A DNA stretch of 41,620 nucleotides from Terriglobia bacterium (GCA_020073015.1 JAIQFZ010000035.1:1-41620), one strand, 5' to 3'; positions 8,290-16,788 are shown, counted from the stretch's first letter. Program-made: numbers and translations. Notes: generated by a model from the sequence alone, not told the origin.

Positions 8290-9873
8290 ATGGATTCGCG
8301 CGCAAGCGCCCTTTGGGTGCGCCTTAAAGCCAACCGTTGGGCGTACACATTCACGATCCTGGCGACCCTGTCTGTTGGGATTCTGATCGGCACCATTGTT
8401 TCGTATGGAGTGAAGGGCAAGGAGGGGCAGAAGTCGGACGCGACTCCGCTCACCGTCCCCGCTCCGCAACAGCTCTCGAACGCGTTCTCTCAAATTTCCA
8501 AGCAGCTTGAGCCGAGCGTGGTGAACATCAATACCGAGTCCACCATCAAGAACCCGCACAAACGGCGCAATCCGCACGTCGATCCGGATCAGGGCGATCA
8601 GGGCGGCGGCGATGACAGCCCCTTCCAGGATTTCTTCGACAAGTTCTTCGGGGGCCAGGGCGGTCCCGATGCGGGCAACATCCGCCAGCGCTCGCTGGGC
8701 TCGGGCGTGATTGTGGACTCCAAGGGGTACATCGTCACCAACCGGCATGTGGTCGAGAAAGCGGACCGCATTCGGGTGAAGCTGCAGGATGAGTCTCCCG
8801 GGGCTCCGGGACACGATGCCAAAGTGATCGGCATGGATCAGGAGACCGATCTGGCGGTGATCAAGATTGACGTCGATCATCCGCTGCCAGCCGCGAAACT
8901 GGGTAACTCCGAAGGCATGCAGGTGGGTGATTGGGTGCTGGCGATCGGCAGTCCGTTCGGTTTGCAGGAAACCGTGACGGCGGGGATCGTTTCGGCCAAA
9001 GGGCGGAACATCGTGCCCAACCGCCAGTTCCAGTCCTTCATTCAAACCGATGCGGCCATCAATCCGGGCAACTCGGGCGGACCGCTGGTGAACATGGCCG
9101 GCGAAGTGATCGGCATCAACACCGCCATCCTGACGGAAACCAGTTCCTACGCCGGCGTGGGATTTGCCATGCCGTCGAATACGGTGGCGCAGGTCTACAA
9201 CCAGTTGATCGGGCCGGACCATCGGGTGGCGCGTGGCTCGATCGGCATTGAGTTCGCGGCCCAGCCCAATCCGGCCATTGCGCGTGTCTATGGATCGGGC
9301 GTAACGGTTTCGAATGTGGTTGCCGGAAGTCCCGCCGAAACGGCTGGCTTGAAAGTGGGCGACACGATTACCTCCGTGGACGGCAGGGACGTGAAGGGCG
9401 GCGACGACCTGGTGGCGGACATTGCGTCTCGTAAGCCGGGGTCGAAGGCGAAACTGGCCTACGTCCGGAATGGAAAGAAAGAAGAGACCACGGTCACGAT
9501 TGCCGATCGGTCGAAACTGTTTGCTTCCCGTCTGGGAGACGATGAAGAAAGCCAGAACGAGGAAGAGCCCAAGCCCAGCAAATCCGGGTTGACGGTTCGC
9601 GCCATTACGCCGGAACTGGCGGATCGTTTGAACATTCCTGCCGGGAAGGGCGTGGTGGTACAGGACGTGAAGCAGGGATCGTTCGCCGAGGATGTGGGAC
9701 TGAATCGCGGCGACGTGATCCTGGAGGTCAATAAACAGGCAGTGAACAGTCCGGAGGACTTCACGAGGATCGAGTCATCGCTGAAGAGCGGGCAGGATGT
9801 GGTGTTCCTGGTGCGTCCGCGGGGCTCACGGCCCCAGGATGGCGCGATTTTCCTGGCCGGGACACTTCCGTAA
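8290..9873 (+). CDS. degP: Do-family serine protease HtrA/DegP
   Basis: A 527-residue periplasmic protease/chaperone. An N-terminal membrane segment (about 18-40) anchors or exports it. The trypsin-like domain has the full catalytic triad: His153 in NRHVVEKAD, Asp187 in ETDLAVIKID and Ser262 in NPGNSGGPLVN. Two PDZ domains follow (about 335-410 and 430-520), as in DegP/DegQ rather than the one-PDZ DegS type. A glycine/aspartate-rich linker, DPDQGDQGGGDD, sits before the protease core, where DegP has its regulatory LA loop. It probably degrades or refolds damaged envelope proteins. The gene appears monocistronic, with its own -10 box and a strong terminator directly downstream. Confidence 0.95.
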   Translation: MDSRASALWVRLKANRWAYTFTILATLSVGILIGTIVSYGVKGKEGQKSDATPLTVPAPQQLSNAFSQISKQLEPSVVNINTESTIKNPHKRRNPHVDPDQGDQGGGDDSPFQDFFDKFFGGQGGPDAGNIRQRSLGSGVIVDSKGYIVTNRHVVEKADRIRVKLQDESPGAPGHDAKVIGMDQETDLAVIKIDVDHPLPAAKLGNSEGMQVGDWVLAIGSPFGLQETVTAGIVSAKGRNIVPNRQFQSFIQTDAAINPGNSGGPLVNMAGEVIGINTAILTETSSYAGVGFAMPSNTVAQVYNQLIGPDHRVARGSIGIEFAAQPNPAIARVYGSGVTVSNVVAGSPAETAGLKVGDTITSVDGRDVKGGDDLVADIASRKPGSKAKLAYVRNGKKEETTVTIADRSKLFASRLGDDEESQNEEEPKPSKSGLTVRAITPELADRLNIPAGKGVVVQDVKQGSFAEDVGLNRGDVILEVNKQAVNSPEDFTRIESSLKSGQDVVFLVRPRGSRPQDGAIFLAGTLP

Positions 9874-9884
9874 CTGGTATAAAC

Positions 9885-9954
9885 ACCGGCGAGACTGGCA
9901 CTGCGCCCCCGCTTCGGGGAAGATAATTGCAGGCTGATCTCGCCGGTTTTTTTT
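9885..9954 (+). terminator. Two-tier intrinsic terminator after the HtrA gene
   Basis: The arms ACCGGCGAGA (9885-9894) and TCTCGCCGGT (9938-9947) form a perfect 10-bp stem followed by eight T residues (9947-9954). The 43-nt loop holds a second GC-rich hairpin, CCCCGCTTCGGGG. It starts 12 nt after the protease stop codon and reads as a rho-independent terminator on the plus strand. Confidence 0.75.
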
Positions 9955-9968
9955 GCGCGATCGAAATC

Positions 9969-10541
9969 ATGCAATCCTGGTTATCAACTCGAAGCTGGAC
10001 CTGCGCGACCCTGTGCGGGTTGCTCTGCCTGGCTGTGCCCGCCAGCGCCGCTGCGCCGGACACTCCCACGCCGAATCCGGCGAGTTCGTTGCCCGCTCAT
10101 CCGGTGAGCGTGAAGCACTCCAAACACAAGCCTTCGACGGTGAAGCGTTCCTCCAGCAGCAAGCAAGCGCACGGCAAGACCAAAGGCAGGAGAAAACGCG
10201 GCCAGCAGGCGATTGATTCGCCGCGCGCCCGCCAGATCCAGGAAGCGCTGATTCGTGAGCACTACATGACCGGCGAACCCTCGGGGAAATGGGATGCCGC
10301 AACGCAGGACGCGCTGAAGCGGTATCAGGCTGCCCAGGGATGGCAAGCGAAGACGGTTCCCGATTCCCGGGCCTTGATCAAGCTGGGCCTGGGGCCCAGC
10401 AAGGACGGACTGCTGAACCCGGAAAGCGCGATGACCGCCGGGCCGCTGGCCAGCGACGTTAAGGCGGGGACGAAGCCGAAGACAGGCGATCCGGCGAATG
10501 GGTCGAGCAGCGCTCCTGACGAGAGCAAGCCTCAGCCGTAA
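9969..10541 (+). CDS. Exported peptidoglycan-binding-domain protein
   Basis: A 190-residue protein with a signal peptide (MQSWLSTRSWTCATLCGLLC..., cleavage near ASAAA). A basic Ser/Lys-rich linker (about 35-80) is followed by a PG-binding-1-like repeat (about 82-135; IQEALIREHYMTGEPSGKWD, TQDALKRYQAAQGW). This domain is usually found in cell-wall enzymes. Here no catalytic domain accompanies it, and the C-terminus is low-complexity. The frame opens further upstream to a TTG at 9927, but that codon lies inside the HtrA terminator, so the ATG at 9969 is preferred. Because the terminator sits between the two genes, this gene probably needs its own promoter or read-through. Confidence 0.8.
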   Translation: MQSWLSTRSWTCATLCGLLCLAVPASAAAPDTPTPNPASSLPAHPVSVKHSKHKPSTVKRSSSSKQAHGKTKGRRKRGQQAIDSPRARQIQEALIREHYMTGEPSGKWDAATQDALKRYQAAQGWQAKTVPDSRALIKLGLGPSKDGLLNPESAMTAGPLASDVKAGTKPKTGDPANGSSSAPDESKPQP

Positions 10542-10627
10542 ATTCCTCACGATTTAAGGTTGCGATCGATGCCCTCCGGCCAGAGGCTGAGCCCGACGGG
10601 CGAGTCGCGCCCGTCTCTCCACCCGCC

Positions 10628-11362
10628 TTATTCCATGACCGGTTTGGGGTTGTAGGGGATGGGCTGTCCGTTCACGATCGCACCCGGGTTGCCCTCGACT
10701 AACGCTTGCGCGTACTCGGCGCCTACGATCTGTTCGGCTAACTGGCGCGCTTGGGAAAGAATCGGAACGCGACGCTTTGCGTCGTGGGCGTCGGAGGCGA
10801 GGATGTGCACGGCGGCGTGGTCGAGCAGCCAGCGTGCGATGATCTCCGGCCGCTCGCCCCAAAACCCGGTGAGGGCGGAAGCTGTGACCTGCATCAAGCA
10901 ACCCTGTTCGGCCCACTCGAGGATGCGCTGGGGACTCTGTTGCAGGATCGGATTGCGCTCGGGGTGAGTCAGAATCGGAGTCAGCCCGCAGTCCCCGAGA
11001 CGGACAAAACAGTCGGTGAGCTGGATGGGCACGCTGTAATTGCTGAGTTCGACCAGCAAGTAGTTGGTTTCGCCGATGGTGTAGCTGTGCGGCCGCTCGA
11101 GCACCCGCTCCAGGTTCTCGTAGGAGAGGTGACAATCGCAGCCCAGACTCAGGCGCAGGGAAGGCCCGACCTTTTCCTGCAATTGCGCCAGAAGGCCGGT
11201 CAGATAGACGCGATCATAGGCATACCGATCATTGGCGTGGGGGGTGGCGACCGAGTGCGTAATACCATCGTGGGCCGCCATGCGGCACATTTCGACGGCC
11301 ACCTCCCAGGATTTGGGTCCGTCGTCAACTTCCGGAAGAAGATGGCAGTGAATGTCGATCAC
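10628..11362 (-). CDS. CpsB/YwqE-type PHP tyrosine phosphatase
   Basis: A 244-residue PHP-domain enzyme. Metal-binding motifs are visible at the N-terminus (DIHCHLLPEVDDG), then at VATPHAND, LGCDCHLSYENL, LTHPERN and ILASDAHDAKRR, in the order expected for CpsB/CapC/YwqE manganese-dependent phosphotyrosine phosphatases. These usually control BY-kinases that drive capsule or exopolysaccharide export. The start codon is GTG. No polysaccharide export genes or BY-kinase lie in this window, so the enzyme is an orphan here. Length matches the family (about 240-260 residues). It is transcribed convergently with the upstream peptidoglycan-binding gene and divergently from the small protein gene at 11.4 kb. 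Confidence 0.88.
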   Translation of the reverse strand: MIDIHCHLLPEVDDGPKSWEVAVEMCRMAAHDGITHSVATPHANDRYAYDRVYLTGLLAQLQEKVGPSLRLSLGCDCHLSYENLERVLERPHSYTIGETNYLLVELSNYSVPIQLTDCFVRLGDCGLTPILTHPERNPILQQSPQRILEWAEQGCLMQVTASALTGFWGERPEIIARWLLDHAAVHILASDAHDAKRRVPILSQARQLAEQIVGAEYAQALVEGNPGAIVNGQPIPYNPKPVME

Positions 11363-11403
11363 GGGTGTAGTTCGATTTTAGAATACATCTGGCGGGAGCG
11401 GTG

Positions 11404-11613
11404 ATGACGTCCTCCGAAGGGCCGAGATTCCTCGGCATGACCACGAATGAAAGGCTGGTTGCCGCCGGACTGTTGGAGCAGTGGGACGAAGCAGTGCGGG
11501 CACGCCATCGAGGGCAGAGGATTGCCTTGCTGGAACAGGTCGAGATCGCGGGGGCGGGCGCGATCGAAATTGCCGACGCTGTCCTGGCTAGTCCGGCGCG
11601 GTACGGTTTTTGA
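11404..11613 (+). CDS. Small conserved hypothetical protein
   Basis: A 69-residue soluble protein. The core, NERLVAAGLLEQWDEAV, followed by a basic segment and an ending in ADAVLASPARYGF, matches a pattern I recall from short uncharacterised bacterial proteins. There are no membrane segments or cysteines. A GTG directly before the ATG and an internal ATG at 11437 (MTTNERL) are alternative starts. It lies in the gap between the CpsB-type phosphatase and the beta-propeller gene. Function unknown. Confidence 0.6.
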   Translation: MTSSEGPRFLGMTTNERLVAAGLLEQWDEAVRARHRGQRIALLEQVEIAGAGAIEIADAVLASPARYGF

Positions 11614-11738
11614 TGCTCGCAATCCGGCCGCATGCATCCAAATGGGAGATCGGCAGTTGCGCAGTTCCGGCCTTCTCGTGCACGATGGTAGGAACAAATT
11701 TTCGAACTGAGAGTGGGTCTCGAGGAGCAGGTTCTGAA

Positions 11739-12878
11739 ATGAGCTTTCCAGGGTCAGCGCGGGTCGCGCTGAGGAATCGAGTGTGCCTTCGTTGGACGGC
11801 CGCCGCGTTGACAGTGGTTCTGGCTGGACTTTCCATTTCTTGCGGGAGTTCCTCGTCTTCCCCGTCGGCCAGCCATAATGCTTACGTCACTCTGCCCGAA
11901 GAAGGTTCCGTGCGCCTGTTGCATGTCAACAATTCCACCGGCGCCCTCACGGCGGGATTGCAGACGCCGGCGGTGGCGGGCACCACTCCCACCGGGCTGG
12001 CTTTGCATCCATCGAAGAAGTTTCTTTTTGCGGCGAATTCCGCCGCCAATACGATTTCCGTTTTCGACGTCGCCGGCGATGGGACGCTGACGCCCAGCGG
12101 CACTCCGACGCCTGCCGGGGTCGGCCCGCGCGGGATGGCCCTGGATCCATTGGGGCAGTACCTGCTGGTGACCAACACCGTTTCCAACAACATTTCCGTA
12201 TTTTCCGTGGCTTCGGGGACGGGCGCGCTCACCGAGGTTGTGGGATCGCCGTTTCCTGGGAACAATGGACCGACCGAGATTCTCATCACTCCGTCCGGCA
12301 AGTTCGTTTACGTTACGAATCCCAGCATCGGGTTCATTACCGCCTTCACGTTTGCGGGCGGCGTTCTCAGTCCGGTGCCAGGCTCGCCATTTGCTTCGGG
12401 CAGGGGCGTGAGTGCGGTGGCGGTGGAATCGGGCGAGCATTTCCTCTATGCCGCGAATACCATTGCGAACACGATTTCCGGATTTGCTATCGATTCGACT
12501 ACCGGTGCGCTGACTGCGGTTCCGGGTTCGCCGTTCTCGTCCGCTGCCGGTACCGGGCCGAGCGCGATGTCCATGGACACGGCGAACAAGTTCCTCTATG
12601 TGGCGACTCAGGGGTCCGCCGACAGCATCTGGGCTTTCACCTGGAATACCACCACCGGAACGCTGACGGCCGCCTCGAACTCGCCCTTCAACCTGCTGAG
12701 CGGGGGAGGCTTGTTCTTGCTCATGGAGCCGAACGGAGGCTTCTTTTACATCGGGAACCAGTCCGGGTCCAATATCGTGGCCTATCAATACAGTTCGGGG
12801 AATGCCGCTCCCACGGCCGTGACGGGCTCGCCGTTTTCGATCGGGTCGGCGCCCGGCAAGATGGTGATTGCCCACTAG
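11739..12878 (+). CDS. Beta-propeller (lactonase/YVTN-type) lipoprotein
   Basis: A 379-residue exported protein. The signal sequence ends in a Cys followed by a serine run (LSISCGSSSSSPS), suggesting a lipoprotein, although the lipobox is not canonical. The mature part is built of about seven repeated blades with recurring units such as KFLFAANSAANTISVFDV and GALTAVPGSPFSS, typical of the 6-phosphogluconolactonase-like/YVTN propeller superfamily. Acidobacteria carry many copies of such secreted propellers and few have known activity; true lactonase activity is not supported by any visible catalytic motif. The start at 11739 has an AGGAG 11 nt upstream; the longer open frame to 11610 overlaps the preceding small gene and lacks a signal peptide. 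Confidence 0.82.
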   Translation: MSFPGSARVALRNRVCLRWTAAALTVVLAGLSISCGSSSSSPSASHNAYVTLPEEGSVRLLHVNNSTGALTAGLQTPAVAGTTPTGLALHPSKKFLFAANSAANTISVFDVAGDGTLTPSGTPTPAGVGPRGMALDPLGQYLLVTNTVSNNISVFSVASGTGALTEVVGSPFPGNNGPTEILITPSGKFVYVTNPSIGFITAFTFAGGVLSPVPGSPFASGRGVSAVAVESGEHFLYAANTIANTISGFAIDSTTGALTAVPGSPFSSAAGTGPSAMSMDTANKFLYVATQGSADSIWAFTWNTTTGTLTAASNSPFNLLSGGGLFLLMEPNGGFFYIGNQSGSNIVAYQYSSGNAAPTAVTGSPFSIGSAPGKMVIAH

Positions 12879-12882
12879 CAGC

Positions 12883-12900
12883 ATCACAGCAGACTGTGAT
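12883..12900. terminator. Hairpin after the beta-propeller gene
   Basis: ATCACAG-CAGA-CTGTGAT forms a perfect 7-bp stem 5 nt after the stop codon. The T-tract after it is short (TTTC), so termination strength is doubtful. A second small hairpin, CACCC-TTTC-GGGTG, lies at 12947-12960 in the hypC leader. Confidence 0.4.
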
Positions 12901-12984
12901 TTCAGTCACTGCCCAACGTTCGGGGAAAGACGATAACGGAATCGTCCACCCTTTCGGGTGCAGCCTCACTTGGGAGCCAACACC

Positions 12985-13242
12985 GTGTGCCTGGCGATTC
13001 CGGGAAAGATTCTGAGCAGCGAAGATTTGGGTCTGGCGCGCTCCGGGCGGGTGCAGTTCGGAGGCATCGTCCGCCAGGTGCGGCTGGATTTCGTTCCCGA
13101 GGCGAATCCGGGCGACTACGTGATGGTGCACGTCGGGTTTGCGATCAGCAAAGTCGATGAGGCCGAAGCCCAGCGGACCTACCAGTTGCTGGCGGAGATG
13201 GGGGCGCTCGAAGGAGAGCTTCCACCGGAAGAGAACCAATAG
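12985..13242 (+). CDS. hypC: [NiFe]-hydrogenase maturation chaperone HypC
   Basis: An 85-residue HypC/HupF family chaperone. The start is GTG: the family invariably begins Met-Cys-Leu-Ala-Ile-Pro-Gly-Lys, and the codons here read GTG-TGC-CTG-GCG-ATT-CCG. This keeps the essential Cys at position 2. A GGGAG ribosome-binding site lies 8 nt upstream, which decides against the longer open frame from 12958. HypC holds the Fe(CN)2CO moiety with HypD and delivers it to the hydrogenase large-subunit precursor. It is the first gene of a hypC-D-E-A-B run. A 279-bp gap with a palindromic repeat separates it from hypD. Confidence 0.93.
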   Translation: MCLAIPGKILSSEDLGLARSGRVQFGGIVRQVRLDFVPEANPGDYVMVHVGFAISKVDEAEAQRTYQLLAEMGALEGELPPEENQ

Positions 13243-13413
13243 CGTCGATTGGCCGCACATTTTCCGCCCAGCGCTGCCTGCCCAACGGGACAGAAACCTC
13301 GATGTTCAATGCTCACCCAGCATTGTGACCTCCATCACCGAGTGAGTGTTCATGCCGGCATAGAGTGAGTTTCGCAAGCGGCTGCAAGGGATGGGAACCG
13401 CCTGGGCCCTCAG

Positions 13414-13465
13414 GGGCTGAAGCCCGCGCTGGTGGCGGTCCGGGCGGCACGGCTGAAGCCGTGCC
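13414..13465. repeat. GGCTGAAGCC-type palindromic repeat pair
   Basis: Two palindromes sharing the core GGCT-GA-AGCC lie in the hypC-hypD gap: GGGCTGAAGCCC (13414-13425) and GGCACGGCTGAAGCCGTGCC (13446-13465, 9-bp stem with a GA loop). A related core, CGGCTTTAGCCG, occurs at 26949-26960. They look like members of a dispersed intergenic repeat family rather than operators. Confidence 0.7.
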
Positions 13466-13521
13466 CTTCCCAGAGCAACTTGGGGGGATGGTTCCCGACT
13501 TTGCTGCCGTGTGAGGGCTGC

Positions 13522-14619
13522 ATGAAATACCTGGACGAGTACCGGGACGCACGCATTGCGCGGGCCTTGCTGGCCGAGATCGCGCAGGAAGTGCGCGGCC
13601 ACTGGGTGCTGATGGAAATCTGCGGCGGGCAAACCCACACCATCATGCGCTATGGCCTGGACGAGCTGCTGCCCAAGAACATCGAACTCGTGCATGGCCC
13701 CGGCTGCCCGGTGTGCGTGACGCCGCTGGAGACCATCGACAAAGCCCTCGAACTCGCCTCGCGTCCTGACATCATTCTCGTTTCCTATGGCGACATGCTG
13801 CGCGTGCCGGGCTCGACGAACGATCTGTTTACGATCAAGGCCAAAGGCGGCGACGTGCGGGTTGTGTACTCGCCGACCGAGGCTCTGAAGATCGCACGCC
13901 AGAATCCCGGCCGCGGAGTGGTGTTTCTGGCGGTGGGCTTTGAGACCACTGCCCCGGCCAACGCCATGGCGGTCTGGCAGGCCAAAGAAGAAAAGATCCA
14001 CAACTTCTCGGTGCTGGTTTCCCACGTGCTGGTGCCGCCCGCCATTCGCGCCCTGATGACTTCATCGGAGTGCCGGGTGAATGGATTCATCGCTCCCGGC
14101 CACGTTTGTACCGTCATGGGCTATGAGGAGTACGAGGCGCTGGTGCGCGATTTCCGTGTCCCGATTGTGGTGGGCGGGTTTGAGCCGGTCGATCTGCTGG
14201 AGGCCGTGCTGATGCTGGTCCGGCAGCTTGAAAAGGGAGAGGCCAGGGCGGAGAACCAGTATGTGCGGTCCGTGAACTACGAGGGAAATTTGCCGGCGCA
14301 GCGCGTGGTCAAGGAAGTATTCGAGATCGTGGACCAGAAGTGGCGCGGCATTGGAACCATTCCAGCAAGCGGCCTGCGCGTACGCGACGCTTACGGCGAT
14401 TATGATGCATCGCGCATCTACGGCCTGGCTTCCATCACCGCCGAAGAGCCTGCCGAGTGCATCAGCGCCAAGGTGCTACAGGGTTTGAAAAAGCCAACCG
14501 ATTGTCCCGCGTTTGGTATGCGTTGCACGCCGCACAACCCGCTGGGCGCGCCCATGGTGTCGTCCGAAGGGGCGTGCGCGGCCTACTACAACTACCGTCG
14601 CGACCTGGCGGTGCGTTGA
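13522..14619 (+). CDS. hypD: Hydrogenase Fe-ligand assembly protein HypD
   Basis: A 365-residue HypD, close to the usual length. All signature motifs are present: [10 protein letters not shown] (Cys34), [11 protein letters not shown] (Cys62, Cys65) and the C-terminal iron-sulfur region with [20 protein letters not shown] and [10 protein letters not shown]. HypD is the redox-active scaffold on which Fe(CN)2CO is assembled, using cyanide delivered by HypE and the HypC partner. The start at ATG 13522 follows a GAGGG ribosome-binding site. The open frame back to 13432 runs through the palindromic repeat and is discarded. The hypE start lies 8 nt downstream. Confidence 0.95.
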   Translation: MKYLDEYRDARIARALLAEIAQEVRGHWVLMEICGGQTHTIMRYGLDELLPKNIELVHGPGCPVCVTPLETIDKALELASRPDIILVSYGDMLRVPGSTNDLFTIKAKGGDVRVVYSPTEALKIARQNPGRGVVFLAVGFETTAPANAMAVWQAKEEKIHNFSVLVSHVLVPPAIRALMTSSECRVNGFIAPGHVCTVMGYEEYEALVRDFRVPIVVGGFEPVDLLEAVLMLVRQLEKGEARAENQYVRSVNYEGNLPAQRVVKEVFEIVDQKWRGIGTIPASGLRVRDAYGDYDASRIYGLASITAEEPAECISAKVLQGLKKPTDCPAFGMRCTPHNPLGAPMVSSEGACAAYYNYRRDLAVR

Positions 14620-14627
14620 GAAATACG

Positions 14628-15689
14628 ATGGGGGACAAGACCAACTCGCTGGCGCAACTCAGTTGTCCGGCGCCGCTGCCGGTGAAGGACACGGTTGTGC
14701 TCGGCCATGGCAGCGGCGGACGCCTGAGCGCGGACCTGATGCGCTCGATTTTTCTTCCGGCGTTTCGGAATCCCGTTCTGGAGCGGCTGGACGACCAGGC
14801 CATTATCAACGTGAACGGCACACGGCTGGCCATGACGACGGACTCTTTTGTTGTCAAGCCGCTGTTTTTTCCGGGCGGCGATATCGGTTCGCTGGCCGTG
14901 CATGGAACCGTCAACGATCTGGCCATGGGGGGCGCGAAGCCGCTCTTTCTGAGCGCGGCTTTCATCATTGAGGAAGGACTCTCGATCGATGTGCTGCGGC
15001 GCGTGGTGGACTCGCTGCACGCGGCGGCACGCGACGCGGGCGTCGAGATCGTTACCGGAGACACGAAGGTCGTCGAGCAGGGATGCGGCGACGAGTTGTT
15101 CATCAATACGACCGGGATTGGCCTCGTGCCGGACGATCTGGACCTGTCGGCGGATCGCGCGCGGCCGGGGGATAAGGTGTTGCTGAGCGGCTCGATCGGC
15201 GAGCACGGCATCGCGATTCTGGCGCAGCGCGAGGGGTTGGAGTTCGAGTGTCCGGTGGAAAGCGATAGCGCGGCGCTGCACAACCTGGTGGCTGACATGC
15301 TGCACGCCAGCCGCGAGATTCGCTGCATGCGCGATCCGACGCGGGGCGGCGTCTCGAGCACGTTGAACGAGATTGCGGAGCAGTCGCGCGTAGGGATCCG
15401 GCTGGAGGAGAGCGCGATCCCGATTCGCGAGGAAGTGCGCGGCGCCTGCGAGATGTTGGGGTTGGATCCGCTGTATGTGGCCAACGAGGGCAAGCTGATC
15501 GCAATCGTTGCGCCGGAGGCGGCCGGTGTATTGCTCGATGCCATGCGGAGTAATCCGCTGGGAAGGAATGCGCAAATCATCGGCACGGTGGTGGAGGCGC
15601 GCTCGCCGATCGTGACCATTCGAACGTCTCTCGGTACCAGCCGCATCGTGGATATGCTGACGGGCGATCAGTTGCCGCGCATCTGCTGA
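14628..15689 (+). CDS. hypE: Hydrogenase cyanide-ligand synthesis protein HypE
   Basis: A 353-residue AIR-synthase-fold ATPase. It contains VLGHGSGGRLSADLM near the N-terminus, MTTDSFVVKPLFFPGGDIG, the ATP-binding DLAMGGAKP and MRDPTRGGVSSTLNEIA. It ends in QLPRIC, so the C-terminal Cys that carries the thiocarbamate, later dehydrated to thiocyanate, is intact. HypE normally receives the carbamoyl group from HypF; no hypF is in this window. Starts upstream of 14628 overlap hypD in another frame and are spurious. The hypA ATG follows 7 nt after the stop codon. Confidence 0.95.
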   Translation: MGDKTNSLAQLSCPAPLPVKDTVVLGHGSGGRLSADLMRSIFLPAFRNPVLERLDDQAIINVNGTRLAMTTDSFVVKPLFFPGGDIGSLAVHGTVNDLAMGGAKPLFLSAAFIIEEGLSIDVLRRVVDSLHAAARDAGVEIVTGDTKVVEQGCGDELFINTTGIGLVPDDLDLSADRARPGDKVLLSGSIGEHGIAILAQREGLEFECPVESDSAALHNLVADMLHASREIRCMRDPTRGGVSSTLNEIAEQSRVGIRLEESAIPIREEVRGACEMLGLDPLYVANEGKLIAIVAPEAAGVLLDAMRSNPLGRNAQIIGTVVEARSPIVTIRTSLGTSRIVDMLTGDQLPRIC

Positions 15690-15696
15690 AGGCTCC

Positions 15697-16077
15697 ATGC
15701 ACGAGATGGGAATCGCCAATTCGATCCTCGATGGCGTGGCGAAAGAGCTGCGCCAGCGGCCCGGAAGCCGCGCCGTGAAGGTCGGCGTGCGCATCGGCGA
15801 ACTGGCGGGAGTGGATCCGGACGCGCTGAGTTTTGCGTTTGAGGCTTTGACTCTGGATACACCGCTCGCCGGGCTGGTGCTCGACGTGGAGTACCGCGCG
15901 CCGCGCAGCCGCTGCCGCGACTGCAGCCGCGAGTTTGAGGTGCGGAACTTCGAACTGCTGTGTCCCGGTTGCGGGGGCGTGAACGCGGAATGCATCAGCG
16001 GGGACGAAATGGAATTTGCCTACCTGGAGGTGGAAGAAGATGAACCGTGTGCCGCTGGAAGGAAAAGTTCTGAATGA
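15697..16077 (+). CDS. hypA: Hydrogenase nickel-insertion protein HypA
   Basis: A 126-residue HypA/HybF. The N-terminal MHEMGI holds the nickel ligand His2. The zinc site is formed by Cys73/Cys76 (CRDC) and Cys89/Cys92 (CPGC). The acidic C-terminal tail, YLEVEEDE, is family-like, and about ten further residues overlap the hypB start. HypA passes nickel to the hydrogenase large subunit together with HypB. A GAAGG ribosome-binding site lies 5 nt before the ATG. The 38-bp overlap with hypB indicates translational coupling. Confidence 0.94.
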   Translation: MHEMGIANSILDGVAKELRQRPGSRAVKVGVRIGELAGVDPDALSFAFEALTLDTPLAGLVLDVEYRAPRSRCRDCSREFEVRNFELLCPGCGGVNAECISGDEMEFAYLEVEEDEPCAAGRKSSE

Positions 16078-16720
16078 GAATGCGCGCGTAGCGGCCGAGT
16101 TGCGCGAGCGTTTCCGCGAGCACCGTGTGCTGGTGGTGAACCTCATCAGCTCTCCGGGATCAGGCAAGACCACGCTGCTCGAAAAGACGCTGGAGAGTTT
16201 TTCCGCCGCCGAACGGGTCTCAGTTCTCACCGGCGACCTGCAGACCGAAAACGATGCCAACCGTCTGAAGCGTTACGGATTTCCGGTAAAGCAAATCACC
16301 ACGGGCGGCACCTGTCATCTGGATGCCCGCATGATCGAGAAACATATTGCGGACTGGGACCTGGATAAGCTCGACCTGCTGATTGTGGAGAACGTCGGGA
16401 ACCTGGTTTGCCCGTCGAGCTATGATCTGGGCGAAGCCGCGAAAATTGTGCTGCTCAGCGTGACGGAAGGCGAAGATAAGCCGCTGAAGTATCCGTCGAT
16501 TTTCTTCAAGTCGGAACTCATGGTGCTGACCAAGACCGACCTGCTGCCGTATGTGCCGTTCGACGCGGCGCTTGCGATTGAAAATGCCCGGCGGGTGCAT
16601 GCGGAGATGGAAGTGGTCAGAGTGTCCTGCCTGACGGGCCATGGAATGCAGGATTGGTTGAACTGGCTGGAGCAGCGCAAGCATGCGTTTCTGGCGGGGC
16701 TGCCCGAGACCGTAGCCTAG
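16040..16720 (+). CDS. hypB: Hydrogenase nickel-insertion GTPase HypB
   Basis: A 226-residue SIMIBI GTPase. The P-loop SSPGSGKTTLLE has GSGKTT at residues 40-45. Further features are the metal-binding GGTCHLDARM, the Walker-B region LLIVENVGNLVCP and the base-recognition motif LTKTDLLPY. The N-terminus (MNRVPLEGKVLNENARVAAE) lacks both the high-affinity Cys-x-x-Cys-Gly-Cys nickel motif of E. coli HypB and the His-rich stretch of rhizobial HypB, so it is of the short, non-storage type. The ATG at 16040 overlaps the end of hypA. It is the last gene of the run; the cytidylate-kinase-like gene beyond is convergent. Confidence 0.94.
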   Translation: MNRVPLEGKVLNENARVAAELRERFREHRVLVVNLISSPGSGKTTLLEKTLESFSAAERVSVLTGDLQTENDANRLKRYGFPVKQITTGGTCHLDARMIEKHIADWDLDKLDLLIVENVGNLVCPSSYDLGEAAKIVLLSVTEGEDKPLKYPSIFFKSELMVLTKTDLLPYVPFDAALAIENARRVHAEMEVVRVSCLTGHGMQDWLNWLEQRKHAFLAGLPETVA

Positions 16721-16788
16721 AATCGACCGGCGCTTGCGATCCTCATCATCACGACGATTACGGAGTCCCGCAGGTTCCCCTCACAGCG

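Noticed and set aside
9927-9968. TTG start extending the peptidoglycan-binding protein by 14 residues
   Set aside because: Lies in the HtrA terminator stem and would destroy the signal peptide.
13243-13521. CRISPR-like array in the hypC-hypD gap
   Set aside because: Only two non-identical palindromes, no regular spacers and no cas genes.
14462-15995. Two long minus-strand open frames (394 and 467 codons) opposite hypE/hypA
   Set aside because: They oppose clearly coding hypE and hypA with intact active-site residues; translations are low-complexity Arg/Ser/Pro-rich.
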